Assembly: GCF_020217485.1 (NCBI RefSeq)
Contig: NZ_JAEKMI010000019.1
Span: 1 to 64,000, forward strand
Length of the DNA: 64,000 bases
Reading direction: 5' to 3'
Source: Mycobacterium sp. WUMAC-067
GTDB taxonomy: Bacteria; Actinomycetota; Actinomycetes; Mycobacteriales; Mycobacteriaceae
The position numbers and the translations under genes are program-made. The notes beneath the pieces were generated by a model that was not told the DNA's origin, did not search any database, and saw only the letters and a program-made list of their open reading frames with translations. This document shows, one piece after another, positions 1-10,214 of this stretch. Position 1 is the stretch's first letter. Each line of letters starts with the position of its first letter.

Positions 1-54
1 GCCTCATCGAACATGTGTTCGAGTATGCCACGAGGGTCCGACAACCCACCCGAC

Positions 55-987
55 CTAGGCTGACGGCGAATCCGCCACGCAGCGAAACCCGATGTGGGTG
101 GTCGCGGAGTCCTGCGATTGCGGCGACCGGGCCGCCGGCCGATATCGGTGGCAGTACTCCGGCGCGCACAGGTGGCTGCCGCCCTTCAACGCCTGGCTGA
201 CGGACGGATCGGCGCGGCCCGCCGGGGTACAGCAGGCCTTCGGCGGCGAATCGAGCCGGTGATGCGGGGAGAACTCGGTGGCGGTCCATTCCCAGACGTT
301 GCCGATCATGTCGACGAGGCCGAACGCATTGGGCGCAAACGTGCCGACCGGCGAGGTCCCCACCCAGCCGAGCGCCCCGTCATTGCGGTAGGGGAAGCTG
401 CCCTGCCAGGTGTTGGCCATCAGCCGGCCATCGCGGGTGGGCTCCTCACCCCACGAGTACGTCGTCGTCGTCCCAGCGCGGGCCGCGTACTCCCACTCGG
501 CCTCGGTCGGCAGCCGCCGCCCCGCCCAGCGCGCGTAGGCGGCCGCGTCGGGATAGGCGACCTGCACCACCGGATGATCGCCGCGGTCCGCCACGTCGCT
601 GTCGGGGCCGAACGGATGACGCCAGCTCGCGCCCGGCACCCACTGCCACCACTGTCGCCAGTCACGCAGGTCCACCGGCCCCGGCGTCGGTCGGAAAACC
701 ATTGCGCCCGGGCACAGATCGTCGGGATCCGCCCCGGGGTACAGCGCCGGGTCGATCGGTTGCTCGGCCACCGTCACATACCCGGTGGCGTCGACGAATT
801 CGGCGAACTGCGCATTGGTCACCGGGTGCCGTTCCACCGCGAGGGCACCCACCGTGACGCTATGGATCGGCGCCTCTTCGGGGTAAAAGCTAGTCGAGCC
901 CATGCGGAATGACCCGCCGGGGAGGTCGACCAGTTCGCTCAGCACCAGTCCAGGGTAGGACGAACTCTGTTCGACTGATCCGGGCAT
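55..987 (-). CDS. Formylglycine-generating enzyme (sulfatase-modifying factor, Rv0712-like)
   Basis: Family role: converts the active-site Cys of sulfatases to C-alpha-formylglycine, using copper and oxygen, in the cytoplasm. The 310-residue product opens with the FGE-sulfatase fold (VDLPGGSFRMGS, residues about 21-32), carries LPTEAEWEYAARAG and DMIGNVWEWT, and ends with GGSHLCAPEYCHRYRPAAR, which holds the paired cysteines of the active site. The ATG at 987 was chosen because the frame further upstream overlaps the sulfatase coding region and has no family similarity. The ribosome-binding site is weak. It lies 28 bases after the sulfatase stop, so the enzyme and its probable client are co-transcribed. 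Family assignment is firm. Confidence 0.93.
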   Translation of the reverse strand: MPGSVEQSSSYPGLVLSELVDLPGGSFRMGSTSFYPEEAPIHSVTVGALAVERHPVTNAQFAEFVDATGYVTVAEQPIDPALYPGADPDDLCPGAMVFRPTPGPVDLRDWRQWWQWVPGASWRHPFGPDSDVADRGDHPVVQVAYPDAAAYARWAGRRLPTEAEWEYAARAGTTTTYSWGEEPTRDGRLMANTWQGSFPYRNDGALGWVGTSPVGTFAPNAFGLVDMIGNVWEWTATEFSPHHRLDSPPKACCTPAGRADPSVSQALKGGSHLCAPEYCHRYRPAARSPQSQDSATTHIGFRCVADSPSA

Positions 988-1015
988 CGCCGGCGCGCGC
1001 CTCGCGCGGCCGCCG

Positions 1016-3376
1016 TCAGTCGCGCGAAAAGGCAAGCGCGATCTCGGTTTCCATGTCCCGATAGGGGCGGCCGGACAGGTCGACGGTGACCTGGGCGATG
1101 GTCCCGCCGGTGAACGCGAACGGCACCTTGAAGCGACTGGAGACACCAGATCCGCCGTTACGACCGACCGTGATGCCGGCACCGGCCAGCCCGAAGGTGC
1201 CGGGATGGGTGGTCACCCCGGCGAGCGTGCCGACGACCTCGTCGTCGATGAACAGCGTCAGGTCACCGAGCGGCGTATGACTGTTTTCGACCGTGCCGGT
1301 GCGCGAATAGCTGGCGCCGAACAGATGCCTGCCCAACGGCACGGCCCGCGCCGAGGAGACCTCCTGCTGGCGCTCGCCCAGGAAGTTGTACACGTAATGC
1401 AGCCGCCCGTCCTGGATGAACAACACATGCCCGCCGTGCGCGCCGCCCTGCTTGAACAGCACACCCTCGGCGCCGCTGGTATCGATGGTCACCTCGGCCA
1501 GCACCGAGAACGACCGGCCGCGGATTTCGGCGGCGGCGCCGATGCTCACATCCGCACAATCGGGATAGTAGATGTAGCTGGACCGGTCGCCGACCAGGTA
1601 CGGTCGCGACCGCCCCAGGGTCTCCAGAATGTTGAAATCCGACAGCGGCAGCCCGTTGTACTTGGCGGCTTCCGAGAACCACAACGCCTTGAGTTCTTCG
1701 AGTTTTTCCGGCTTTTCGTTCGCGAGGTCGTGGCATTGGCTGCGGTCGGCCTCGATGTGGAACAGCTCCCAGCGGTCGGCGTCGAAATGCGACCAGCCGG
1801 CCGGTGTTGCCGCATGCACGGTGTTGGCGAACCACCCCTCGTGCCAGATCCCGCGGGTACCCAGCATGGTGTAGAACTGGGTGCTCTTGCCGGTGGTGGC
1901 TTTCGGATCGGCAAGGGCCGCTTTGAAACTCACGCCGTCCAGGGGTTTCTGGGGTATGCCCTTGACGGTTTGCGGCGGCGCCAGACCGAGCAGGTCGTAG
2001 ACCGTCGGCGTGATATCGCAGACGTTGACGTAGTTGTCGCGGACCTCGCCGTGCGCGGCAATCCCGTTGGGCCAGGAGATGATTGCGCTGTCGGCGATAC
2101 CGCCCTCGTGGGAGGCGTACCGCTTGTAGAGCTTGTAGGGCGTGTTGAACGCCATCGCCCACCCGATCGGGTAGTGGTTGTAGGTCTGCGGGCCGCCGAG
2201 ATGCTCGAACAGCTTCATGCTTTCTTCGACCGTGTCGATGTAGCCGTTGAAGAACTTGCCCTCGTTGACCGAACCGTTCGGGCCGCCCTCGCCGCTGGCG
2301 CCGTTGTCGGAAATCACCACGATGATGGTGTTATCGAGCTGACCGGAATCCTCGAGATAGTCCAGGATCCGGCCGATCTGGGCGTCGGTGTAGCTCAGGA
2401 ACCCGGCGAACACCTCGGCCATCCGGGAAAACAGCTTCTTCTCGTCGTCGGCCAGCGAGTCCCAGGGCCGCACCGTGTCCTGCAGGGGCCACGGCTCGCC
2501 GCCGGGCCCCTTCACGTCGAGATACGGGTTGACCGGCGACAATTCGGTGTCCGGCGGCACGATTCCCATCGACTTCTGCCGCTCCAGCACGATCTCGCGG
2601 TAGCGCTCGTAGCCCATGTCGAAGCGGCCGGCGTAGCGGTCGGCCCATTCTTTGAAGACGTGATGCGGCGCGTGCCCGGCGCCGGGGCACACGTAGGAGA
2701 ACCAAGGCTTCTCGGGCGCAATCACTTTGGCGTCGCGGATGAATTCGATCGTCTTGTCGGCGAGGTCCTTCGAAAGGTGGTAGCCGTCCTCCGGGGCTGC
2801 CGGCGGGCTCACCGGGTGGTTGTCGTACACCAGGTCGGGATACCACTGGTCGGTCTCGCCGCCCAGAAACCCGTAGAACCGCTCGAAGCCCCGCGCGATC
2901 GGCCAGTGCCGCTTCGTCGACGCCAGGTTCGATTCTTCCAGCGGCGTCAGGTGCCACTTGCCCACGCAGTAGGTGTTGTATCCCTGTTCGGCGAGAGCCT
3001 CGGACAGCAGGGCCGTGTCGAACGGGATGCGGCCGTTGGCGTTGGGGAAGCCCTCGGTGAACTCTTCGATGGTGGCCATGCCCACGGTCGTGGCGTTGCG
3101 CCCGGTCAGCAGCGACGCCCGGGTCGGCGAACACAGCGCGGTGGTGTGAAACTGCGAAAGCCGGATGCCACGCTCGGCGATACGCGACATGGCGGGCATC
3201 TCGACCAAGCCGCCGAAGCAGTCCCAGGTCGCAATGCCCGTGTCATCCCAGACCAGATAAAGGACGTTCGGTGCGTTCTGCGGCGCGGTCGGCGCGGCAT
3301 ACGGGCCCCAATCCGGTTCGGAATCCCGGATATCGAGCTCGATCTTGCCTTGGAAGCCTCGCGAGTCAGTGGACAT
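1016..3376 (-). CDS. atsA: Arylsulfatase AtsA-like (type I sulfatase)
   Basis: Hydrolyses sulfate esters; the natural substrate cannot be read from sequence. The 786-residue protein starts MSTDSRGF, has no signal peptide and is probably cytosolic. It shows the sulfatase signature CSPTRASLLTGRN, with Cys82 as the residue to be converted to formylglycine, metal-binding VWDDTG near residue 43, and the ISDNGASGEGG metal site in the middle. The last 170 residues or so look like a concanavalin-like beta-sandwich. The ATG at 3376 matches the family N-terminus; the frame continues upstream without similarity. It lies downstream of rpsQ but beyond a strong terminator-like hairpin, so it probably has its own promoter or depends on read-through. 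The M. tuberculosis counterpart is Rv0711. Confidence 0.95.
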   Translation of the reverse strand: MSTDSRGFQGKIELDIRDSEPDWGPYAAPTAPQNAPNVLYLVWDDTGIATWDCFGGLVEMPAMSRIAERGIRLSQFHTTALCSPTRASLLTGRNATTVGMATIEEFTEGFPNANGRIPFDTALLSEALAEQGYNTYCVGKWHLTPLEESNLASTKRHWPIARGFERFYGFLGGETDQWYPDLVYDNHPVSPPAAPEDGYHLSKDLADKTIEFIRDAKVIAPEKPWFSYVCPGAGHAPHHVFKEWADRYAGRFDMGYERYREIVLERQKSMGIVPPDTELSPVNPYLDVKGPGGEPWPLQDTVRPWDSLADDEKKLFSRMAEVFAGFLSYTDAQIGRILDYLEDSGQLDNTIIVVISDNGASGEGGPNGSVNEGKFFNGYIDTVEESMKLFEHLGGPQTYNHYPIGWAMAFNTPYKLYKRYASHEGGIADSAIISWPNGIAAHGEVRDNYVNVCDITPTVYDLLGLAPPQTVKGIPQKPLDGVSFKAALADPKATTGKSTQFYTMLGTRGIWHEGWFANTVHAATPAGWSHFDADRWELFHIEADRSQCHDLANEKPEKLEELKALWFSEAAKYNGLPLSDFNILETLGRSRPYLVGDRSSYIYYPDCADVSIGAAAEIRGRSFSVLAEVTIDTSGAEGVLFKQGGAHGGHVLFIQDGRLHYVYNFLGERQQEVSSARAVPLGRHLFGASYSRTGTVENSHTPLGDLTLFIDDEVVGTLAGVTTHPGTFGLAGAGITVGRNGGSGVSSRFKVPFAFTGGTIAQVTVDLSGRPYRDMETEIALAFSRD

Positions 3377-3441
3377 GCGCCGAGCGTAACGTGGCCGCGA
3401 ACTTTCCGCGTTTTTTCGCAGTGGCGTTACATTCGGCAAGC

Positions 3442-3475
3442 AAAACGCCCGAGACGATCACGTCCCGGGCGTTTC
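3442..3475 (-). terminator. Terminator-like hairpin after rpsQ
   Basis: Arms aaacgcccg (3443-3451) and cgggcgttt (3466-3474) are perfectly complementary. Inner bases gacg and cgtc extend the pairing. The stem ends in short A and T runs on both strands. It sits 17 bases past the rpsQ stop and before atsA, which fits the end of the S10 operon. Confidence 0.75.
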
Positions 3476-3491
3476 GATGTCGCTCGAGGCC

Positions 3492-3839
3492 TTACTTCGC
3501 CTTTTCCAGAATTTCGACGAGCCGCCAGCGCTTGGTCGCCGACGTCGGGCGCGTTTCCATCAGCGAGACGCGGTCGCCGATTCCGGCGGCGCTGTTCTCG
3601 TCGTGCGCCTTGACCTTCTTGGTGGTCCGGATGATCTTGCCGTACAGCGGGTGACGCACGCGGTCTTCCAGTTCGACCACGATGGTCTTCTGCATCTTGT
3701 CGCTGACCACGTAACCGATGCGCACCTTGCGCCGGCCGCGCACCTTCGGGTTGGCCGGAGTGTTCTTGGGGCCCTTATCCTTCGACGCGGCTTGGGCTGC
3801 GGCGGCCTTCTTGGGGGCGGCCTTCTTGGCTTCTGCCAT
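3492..3839 (-). CDS. rpsQ: 30S ribosomal protein S17
   Basis: Primary 16S rRNA-binding protein of the small subunit. The 115-residue product has a typical S17 core ([20 protein letters not shown] through [13 protein letters not shown]). It also has an N-terminal Lys/Ala-rich extension of about 35 residues that most bacterial S17 proteins (about 85 residues) lack but mycobacteria carry. The ATG at 3839 shares its A with the TGA of rpmC, so the two are translationally coupled; a GTG one codon upstream is possible. Last gene of the S10 operon, followed by a terminator hairpin. Confidence 0.96.
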   Translation of the reverse strand: MAEAKKAAPKKAAAAQAASKDKGPKNTPANPKVRGRRKVRIGYVVSDKMQKTIVVELEDRVRHPLYGKIIRTTKKVKAHDENSAAGIGDRVSLMETRPTSATKRWRLVEILEKAK

Positions 3840-4072
3840 CACGATTCCTTACCATCGGGCCCGGAAGCCAGGCCCAGTTCTCGTTCGCGCAGCACGGTGT
3901 AGACGCGCGCGATCTCCTGACGCACGGTGCGGAGCCGGCGGTTGTTGGTGAGCTGGCCGGTCGCCATTTGGAAGCGCAGGTTGAACAGCTCTTCCTTGGA
4001 CTCGCGCAACCGCTCGGTCAGCTCCTCGTCGGTGAGCTCGCGCAGTTCGCCCGGCGAAATTCCCACTGCCAT
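3839..4072 (-). CDS. rpmC: 50S ribosomal protein L29
   Basis: L29 lies near the peptide exit tunnel of the large subunit. The 77-residue product starts [18 protein letters not shown] and has the two-helix L29 core with [19 protein letters not shown]. The ATG at 4072 shares one base with the rplP stop and the TGA shares one base with the rpsQ start, so it is tightly coupled on both sides. The C-terminal tail of about 10 residues after the core is slightly longer than in E. coli. Confidence 0.96.
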   Translation of the reverse strand: MAVGISPGELRELTDEELTERLRESKEELFNLRFQMATGQLTNNRRLRTVRQEIARVYTVLRERELGLASGPDGKES

Positions 4073-4488
4073 CAGAACTGTTCCTCTCGAGTCACGATGC
4101 GAGCCTTGATCGGCAACTTGTGGATCGCGCGGGTGAGCGCGGCGCGGGCGATCTGCTCGTTGGGGTAGCTCAGCTCGAACAGCACCCGGCCCGGCTTGAC
4201 GTTGACCACCCACCACTCCGGCGAACCCTTACCCGAACCCATCCGGGTTTCCGCGGGCTTCTTGGTCAGCGGGCGGTCGGGGAACACGTTGATCCACACC
4301 TTGCCGCCACGCTTGATGTGCCGGTTGATGGCGATACGAGCGGACTCGATCTGCCGGTTGGTGACGTAGGCGTGCTCCAGAGCCTGGATGCCGTAGTCAC
4401 CGAAGTTCACCGCCGTGCCGCCGCTGGCGATGCCGCGCTGGCGGGGGTGGTGCTGCTTGCGGTGTTTAACTCTGCGTGGAATCAACAT
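4072..4488 (-). CDS. rplP: 50S ribosomal protein L16
   Basis: L16 helps shape the tRNA sites of the large subunit. The 138 residues match the usual length. The N-terminus [15 protein letters not shown] and the central [12 protein letters not shown] and [17 protein letters not shown] blocks are diagnostic. The gene starts three bases after the rpsC stop and overlaps rpmC by one base. Confidence 0.97.
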   Translation of the reverse strand: MLIPRRVKHRKQHHPRQRGIASGGTAVNFGDYGIQALEHAYVTNRQIESARIAINRHIKRGGKVWINVFPDRPLTKKPAETRMGSGKGSPEWWVVNVKPGRVLFELSYPNEQIARAALTRAIHKLPIKARIVTREEQF

Positions 4489-4491
4489 GAT

Positions 4492-5863
<1,372 letters not shown>

Positions 5864-5867
<4 letters not shown>

Positions 5868-6145
5868 CGCCGTTTGGCCTTCCGGTCGTCCTTGATGTGT
5901 CCCTTGAAGGTGCGGGTGGGCGCGAATTCACCAAGCTTGTGACCGACCATCGACTCGGTGACGAACACCGGGACGTGCTTGCGTCCGTCGTGGACCGCGA
6001 AGGTGTGGCCGATGAAGTCAGGAATGATCGTCGAACGGCGCGACCATGTCTTGATCACCTGTTTGGTGTTCTTCTCGTTCTGCGCGTCCACCTTTTTGAG
6101 CAGGTGGCCGTCGACGAACGGGCCCTTCTTCAGGCTGCGTGGCAT
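5864..6145 (-). CDS. rpsS: 30S ribosomal protein S19
   Basis: S19 sits in the head of the small subunit with S13. The 93-residue product has the standard length and opening [20 protein letters not shown], with [21 protein letters not shown] in the middle. It lies 29 bases after rplB and overlaps rplV by four bases. Confidence 0.97.
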
Positions 6146-6174
6146 GTGCTGACTACTCCTGGTCCTGGGCTTCC

Positions 6175-7017
6175 TCAGCGACCGTGCTTCTTGCCGGTAC
6201 GCCGGCGTCGCACGATGAGCTTGTTGCTGGCCTTATTGGGATGGCGGGTGCGGCCCTCGGGCTTGCCCCACGGGCTCACCGGGTGGCGACCACCGGAGGT
6301 CTTGCCCTCACCACCACCGTGCGGGTGATCCACCGGGTTCATGACCACACCACGGACCGAAGGGCGCTTGCCCTTCCACCGCATGCGGCCGGCCTTGCCC
6401 CAGTTGATGTTCGCCTGCTCGGCGTTGCCCACCTCGCCGACGGTGGCGCGGCAGCGCACGTCGACGCGGCGGATCTCACCGCTGGGCATACGCAGCGACG
6501 CGTAGGTGCCCTCCTTACCGAGCAACTGAATGCTCGCGCCGGCCGACCGCGCCAGCTTGGCGCCACCGCCCGGCCGCAGTTCCACGGCGTGGATCACGGT
6601 ACCGGCCGGGATATTGCGCAACGGCAAGTTGTTGCCCGGCTTGATGTCCGCGTTCGGACCCGTCTCCACCACGTCGCCCTGCGAAAGTCCCTGCGGCGCA
6701 ATGATGTAGCGCTTCTCCCCGTCCAGGAAGTGCAGCAACGCGATGTTGGCGGTGCGGTTGGGGTCGTATTCGATGTGGGCGACCTTGGCGTTGACGCCGT
6801 CCTTGTCGTTGCGACGGAAGTCGATCACCCGGTAGGCGCGCTTGTGTCCGCCACCCTTGTGGCGGGTGGTGATGCGGCCGTGCGCGTTACGCCCGCCGTG
6901 ACCGTGCAGCGGCCGTACCAACGACTTCTCCGGGGTGGAACGAGTGACCTCGGAGAAGTCGGACACGCTTGCGCCGCGACGGCCTGGGCTCGTCGGCTTG
7001 TACTTACGAATTGCCAT
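6175..7017 (-). CDS. rplB: 50S ribosomal protein L2
   Basis: L2 is needed for subunit association and peptidyl-transferase activity. The 280 residues are near the family norm. The start [15 protein letters not shown], the RNA-binding core and the conserved [16 protein letters not shown] near residue 225, which includes the functionally important His, are all present. The next gene, rpsS, follows after a 29-base spacer. Confidence 0.98.
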   Translation of the reverse strand: MAIRKYKPTSPGRRGASVSDFSEVTRSTPEKSLVRPLHGHGGRNAHGRITTRHKGGGHKRAYRVIDFRRNDKDGVNAKVAHIEYDPNRTANIALLHFLDGEKRYIIAPQGLSQGDVVETGPNADIKPGNNLPLRNIPAGTVIHAVELRPGGGAKLARSAGASIQLLGKEGTYASLRMPSGEIRRVDVRCRATVGEVGNAEQANINWGKAGRMRWKGKRPSVRGVVMNPVDHPHGGGEGKTSGGRHPVSPWGKPEGRTRHPNKASNKLIVRRRRTGKKHGR

Positions 7018-7045
7018 GTCTAATCAGGTCTTCCTCTCGCGGCGG

Positions 7046-7348
7046 CTAGGCCGGTGCCCCGAACAGATCGATCGGCTTGCTACCCGGCGCCAGCGTGACG
7101 ATGGCCCGCTTGGTGCTCTTGCGCTTGCCGAATCCGGTCCTGGTGCGCTTCCGCTTACCCTGCCTGTTCGCGGTGTTCACCGATGCGACCTTGACGGAGA
7201 AGATCTTCTCGATGGCGATCTTGATCTGCGTCTTGTTCGAATCGGGGTGCACCACGAACGTGTACACGTTGTCATCGAGGAGCGAATAGGACTTCTCCGA
7301 GATGACCGGGGCCAGAATGATGTCGCGGGGGTCAGTGACGGTCGCCAT
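7046..7348 (-). CDS. rplW: 50S ribosomal protein L23
   Basis: L23 forms the docking site at the exit tunnel for trigger factor and the signal recognition particle. The 100-residue product has the L23 signature [18 protein letters not shown] and the basic loop [19 protein letters not shown]. The start ATG shares bases with the rplD stop (ATGA overlap at 7346-7350). Confidence 0.97.
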   Translation of the reverse strand: MATVTDPRDIILAPVISEKSYSLLDDNVYTFVVHPDSNKTQIKIAIEKIFSVKVASVNTANRQGKRKRTRTGFGKRKSTKRAIVTLAPGSKPIDLFGAPA

Positions 7349-8019
7349 CAGGCCGAAACCTCCTCGGGGGTACCGGTGTTGGCGCTGATGTAGGCGTTGA
7401 GGGCCTCCACGCTGAACACCACGTCGTCGGAGCGAAGCACGTCATAGGTGTTGAGCTGGCCGGGCGTCAGAATGTGCACACCGGGCAGGTTGCGCACGCT
7501 CTTGGCGCCGGCTTCGTCGCTGCGTCCGATCACGACCAGCACCTGCTTGCGGTCGGTCAGCGTGCTCAAGAACGCCTTGGCGTCCTTTGTCGACGGGGTT
7601 TGGCCCGCGACAATTTCGGTGATCGCGTGGATGCGCCCGTTGCGCGCCCGGTCGGACAGCGCACCGCGCAATGCCGCGGCGATCATCTTCTTGGGCGTGC
7701 GCTGGCTGTAGTCACGCGGCTTGGGGCCGTGCACGACGCCACCACCGGTGAACTGCGGGGCCCGCGTGGAACCCTGCCGGGCGCGGCCGGTTCCCTTCTG
7801 CCGGTACGGCTTGCGGCCACCGCCACTGACGTCGCCACGCGTCTTGGTCGAGTGCGTGCCCTGGCGCGCCGCCGCGCGCTGCGCGGTGACGACCTGGTGC
7901 ATCAGCGCGATATTGGCCGGGGCGTCGAACAATTCGGCCGGCAACTCGATCGAGCCGTCGACCTTGCCGGCCGGTGTCTTGACGTCGATCTTGAGCGTCT
8001 TGGAACCTTGTGCTGCCAT
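7348..8019 (-). CDS. rplD: 50S ribosomal protein L4
   Basis: L4 reaches into the exit tunnel; in E. coli it also represses its own operon, though no such site is evident here. The 223-residue product contains the conserved loop [20 protein letters not shown] at about residues 70-90. The ATG at 8019 overlaps the rplC stop; an in-frame codon one position upstream is also open. Coupled to rplC upstream and rplW downstream. Confidence 0.97.
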   Translation of the reverse strand: MAAQGSKTLKIDVKTPAGKVDGSIELPAELFDAPANIALMHQVVTAQRAAARQGTHSTKTRGDVSGGGRKPYRQKGTGRARQGSTRAPQFTGGGVVHGPKPRDYSQRTPKKMIAAALRGALSDRARNGRIHAITEIVAGQTPSTKDAKAFLSTLTDRKQVLVVIGRSDEAGAKSVRNLPGVHILTPGQLNTYDVLRSDDVVFSVEALNAYISANTGTPEEVSA

Positions 8020-8672
8020 CACTTCTCACCTCGTTTGACCGCGCTGCGGACCACCACGAGTCCACCGGTGCGGCCGGGGACCGCACCCTTGATCAGCAGC
8101 ACGCCGTTCTCGGTATCGACCTTGTGCACCAACAGGTTTTGGACGGTCACCCGGTCGTTACCCATCCGGCCCGCCATCCGGGTGCCCTTGAACACGCGGG
8201 CGGGGGTGGCGCAACCACCGATGGAACCCGGGCGACGGTGCACCGCCTGGGCGCCGTGACTGGCGCCCTGACCACGGAAGCCGTGGCGCTTCATGGTGCC
8301 GGCGAAGCCCTTTCCCTTGGAGGTGCCGGTCACGTCGACGTAACTGCCGTCGCTGAAGATCTCGGCCGTCAGCTCCTGGCCGACCTGGTATTCGGCGGCC
8401 GCGTCCGGGTTGTCCAGCCGCAGCTCGGCCAGAAACCGGCGCGGGTTGACGCCCGCGGCCGCGTACTGACCGGTCACCGGCTTGTTGACCTTGCGCGGAC
8501 TGATCTCGCCGTACGCCAGCTGCACGGCGCTGTAGCCGTCCTGCTCCGGCGTGCGGATGCGGGTCACCACGTTCGGCCCGGCCTTGACGACCGTCACCGG
8601 CACAATCCTGTTGTTCTCGTCGAATACCTGCGTCATGCCCAGCTTGGTACCGAGAATGCCCTTACGCGCCAT
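8019..8672 (-). CDS. rplC: 50S ribosomal protein L3
   Basis: L3 is an early large-subunit assembly protein near the peptidyl-transferase centre. The 217-residue product starts [19 protein letters not shown]. It has the extended loop [25 protein letters not shown] at about residues 115-140. Spacing to rpsJ is 14 bases. Confidence 0.98.
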   Translation of the reverse strand: MARKGILGTKLGMTQVFDENNRIVPVTVVKAGPNVVTRIRTPEQDGYSAVQLAYGEISPRKVNKPVTGQYAAAGVNPRRFLAELRLDNPDAAAEYQVGQELTAEIFSDGSYVDVTGTSKGKGFAGTMKRHGFRGQGASHGAQAVHRRPGSIGGCATPARVFKGTRMAGRMGNDRVTVQNLLVHKVDTENGVLLIKGAVPGRTGGLVVVRSAVKRGEK

Positions 8673-8686
8673 TGCTCTGTAACTCC

Positions 8687-8992
8687 CTACTGGATATTGA
8701 CGTCGACACTGGCCGGAAGGTCGATGCGCATCAGCGCGTCAACCGTCTTCGGCGTCGGGTCGAGGATGTCGATCAGCCGCTTGTGCGTGCGCATCTCGAA
8801 GTGCTCCCGCGAGTCCTTGTACTTGTGCGGTGAGCGGATGACGCAATACACATTCTTCTCGGTCGGCAGGGGCACCGGCCCTACGACGCTGGCACCCGTG
8901 CGGACGACGGTCTCGACGATCTTGCGCGCCGACGCGTCGATAGCCTCGTGGTCGTAGGCCTTAAGCCTGATGCGGATCTTCTGTCCCGCCAC
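8687..8992 (-). CDS. rpsJ: 30S ribosomal protein S10 (NusE)
   Basis: S10 is a small-subunit head protein that also acts as NusE in antitermination. The 101-residue product has the family motifs [28 protein letters not shown] and [12 protein letters not shown]. The start is GTG at 8992, preceded by a clear AGGAG five to six bases upstream. First gene of the S10 operon, behind a leader of about 300 bases. Confidence 0.98.
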   Translation of the reverse strand: MAGQKIRIRLKAYDHEAIDASARKIVETVVRTGASVVGPVPLPTEKNVYCVIRSPHKYKDSREHFEMRTHKRLIDILDPTPKTVDALMRIDLPASVDVNIQ

Positions 8993-9014
8993 GCTTCTCC
9001 TACCCTCGCTCCCG

Positions 9015-9098
9015 TTGAGCCCCGTTACCCGGGCTCAAATAATCCATGTCCTCAGTGCCACCGGCGCGCCGATCGGGCCGGCCGTTGTTGGCCGATCG
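9015..9098 (-). promoter_or_regulatory. Structured leader of the S10 operon
   Basis: Arms ttgagccc (9015-9022) and gggctcaa (9031-9038) form a perfect 8-bp hairpin with an 8-base loop just ahead of the rpsJ ribosome-binding site. A second imperfect inverted repeat (cgatcgggcc near 9070, ggccgatcg near 9090) follows on the 5' side of the transcript. These could act as a translational or attenuation control, but no match to a known S10 leader family can be shown by eye. Confidence 0.4.
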
Positions 9099-9300
9099 AG
9101 CGTTGCGCCGGATAGTGCGCCGCTGTTTACCTGTCGTGGTCCACCGGCCCCCGCGGTCGGGTGTGTCACCCTCCCACAGCCTCGGCGCGCCGATTTCACG
9201 ATCGAAATTCGTCGCTCTCAAAGGATGGGACCGGACGCGCCCGTTTGGACGCTGGTCGTATGCCCGACCAGGCGCAAACCCGGCTCAAGGCAACCTGAAC

Positions 9301-9328
9301 AGTATGCCCTAGATCGGGGCCCGAGCAA
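9301..9328 (-). promoter_or_regulatory. Candidate S10 operon promoter
   Basis: Read on the minus strand: a -35-like TTGCTC (9323-9328), a 16-base spacer and a -10-like CATACT (9301-9306). This would give a 5' leader of about 300 bases before rpsJ. The stretch 9329-9480 between this site and the TetR stop contains no gene that I can support. Confidence 0.4.
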
Positions 9329-9480
9329 AATTCGGGCAGGATCTCGGGCCGAATCCCCCGCACCCGCCCCGGCCGGGGTCACGACGCGGCGCTAACGCGC
9401 AGGTCAGAGGCCCACAGGTGGCCGATGCCAAGGCCGAGACCAGTGCCCATGAGCACACCGGACCACGTTCGTGGGTGGTC

Positions 9481-10140
9481 TCAAGCACCCGCCTGTTCTG
9501 TGTTCGCCACGTCAGCCCGATTGGCCTGGACATGCAGGAAGCCGTCGACCGCCGCCAGCGCGCATTCGCGGTAGTCGAAATCGGGCAGGGTGGACAGGCG
9601 GCCGAGCACCAGCGGGCCGATGAGCAGGGCGATCGCCCGGGATCGGTCCACCTCGCCCAACTCGGCGGCCTCCGGGCTGTCGAAGATCGCGTCGAACGGC
9701 TCCGCGTACTGCTGCGCGATCCGCTCGCGCAGGGTGGTGATCGCCGCGCTGTCGGCGTTGCCGCTGCGCCGGGGTTCGGGCAGCCCCTCCAGGTCACGCC
9801 CCAGCGCCAGCCAGGACATGGCCGTCATGACGGTGGGCGCGTGTGCCACGGATTCGGCCTGGGCCAGCACCACCGCGACCAGGCGGTCACGCAACGACCC
9901 CTCGGCCGGCGGGGTCGGGGACGCCGGTATCAGGCTGTTGAAAGCCGCTGCCAGCAAGTCGTTTCCGCTCGGGAAGTGGCGGTACAGCGTCGCCCGTGCC
10001 ACGTTGGCGGTGCGGGTGACCGCGTCGACCGTCACCGCGCTGGGGCCCCCGGCGCGCAGCAGCGTGACGGCGGCGTCCAGCAGCCTAGCCCGCGACCTCG
10101 CTGGGCGCGGATCGGTCGTCCCCGCGGTAATGGCGACCAC
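9481..10140 (-). CDS. TetR-family regulator next to mftG
   Basis: 219-residue TetR-type repressor. The N-terminal helix-turn-helix reads ARLLDAAVTLLRAGGPSAVTVDAVTRTANVARATLYRHFPSGNDLL, split here as consecutive motif blocks over residues 17-63. The C-terminal ligand domain has no recognisable effector signature. The GTG at 10140 overlaps a strong AGGAGG; the ATT three codons later sits at ideal spacing from that AGGAGG and could be the real start. It lies 74 bases past mftG on the same strand. A short inverted repeat (GTCT ... AGAC, 10145-10159) is just upstream. The target is unknown; the mft operon or the gene itself are the natural candidates. Confidence 0.85.
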   Translation of the reverse strand: MVAITAGTTDPRPARSRARLLDAAVTLLRAGGPSAVTVDAVTRTANVARATLYRHFPSGNDLLAAAFNSLIPASPTPPAEGSLRDRLVAVVLAQAESVAHAPTVMTAMSWLALGRDLEGLPEPRRSGNADSAAITTLRERIAQQYAEPFDAIFDSPEAAELGEVDRSRAIALLIGPLVLGRLSTLPDFDYRECALAAVDGFLHVQANRADVANTEQAGA

Positions 10141-10214
10141 CTCCTGTCTGAGAGCGAGACTATCGGGTCGAAACCCCCGGTGTCTGCCGCCGCCGGAGCG
10201 ATCGCCGCCGGGCG

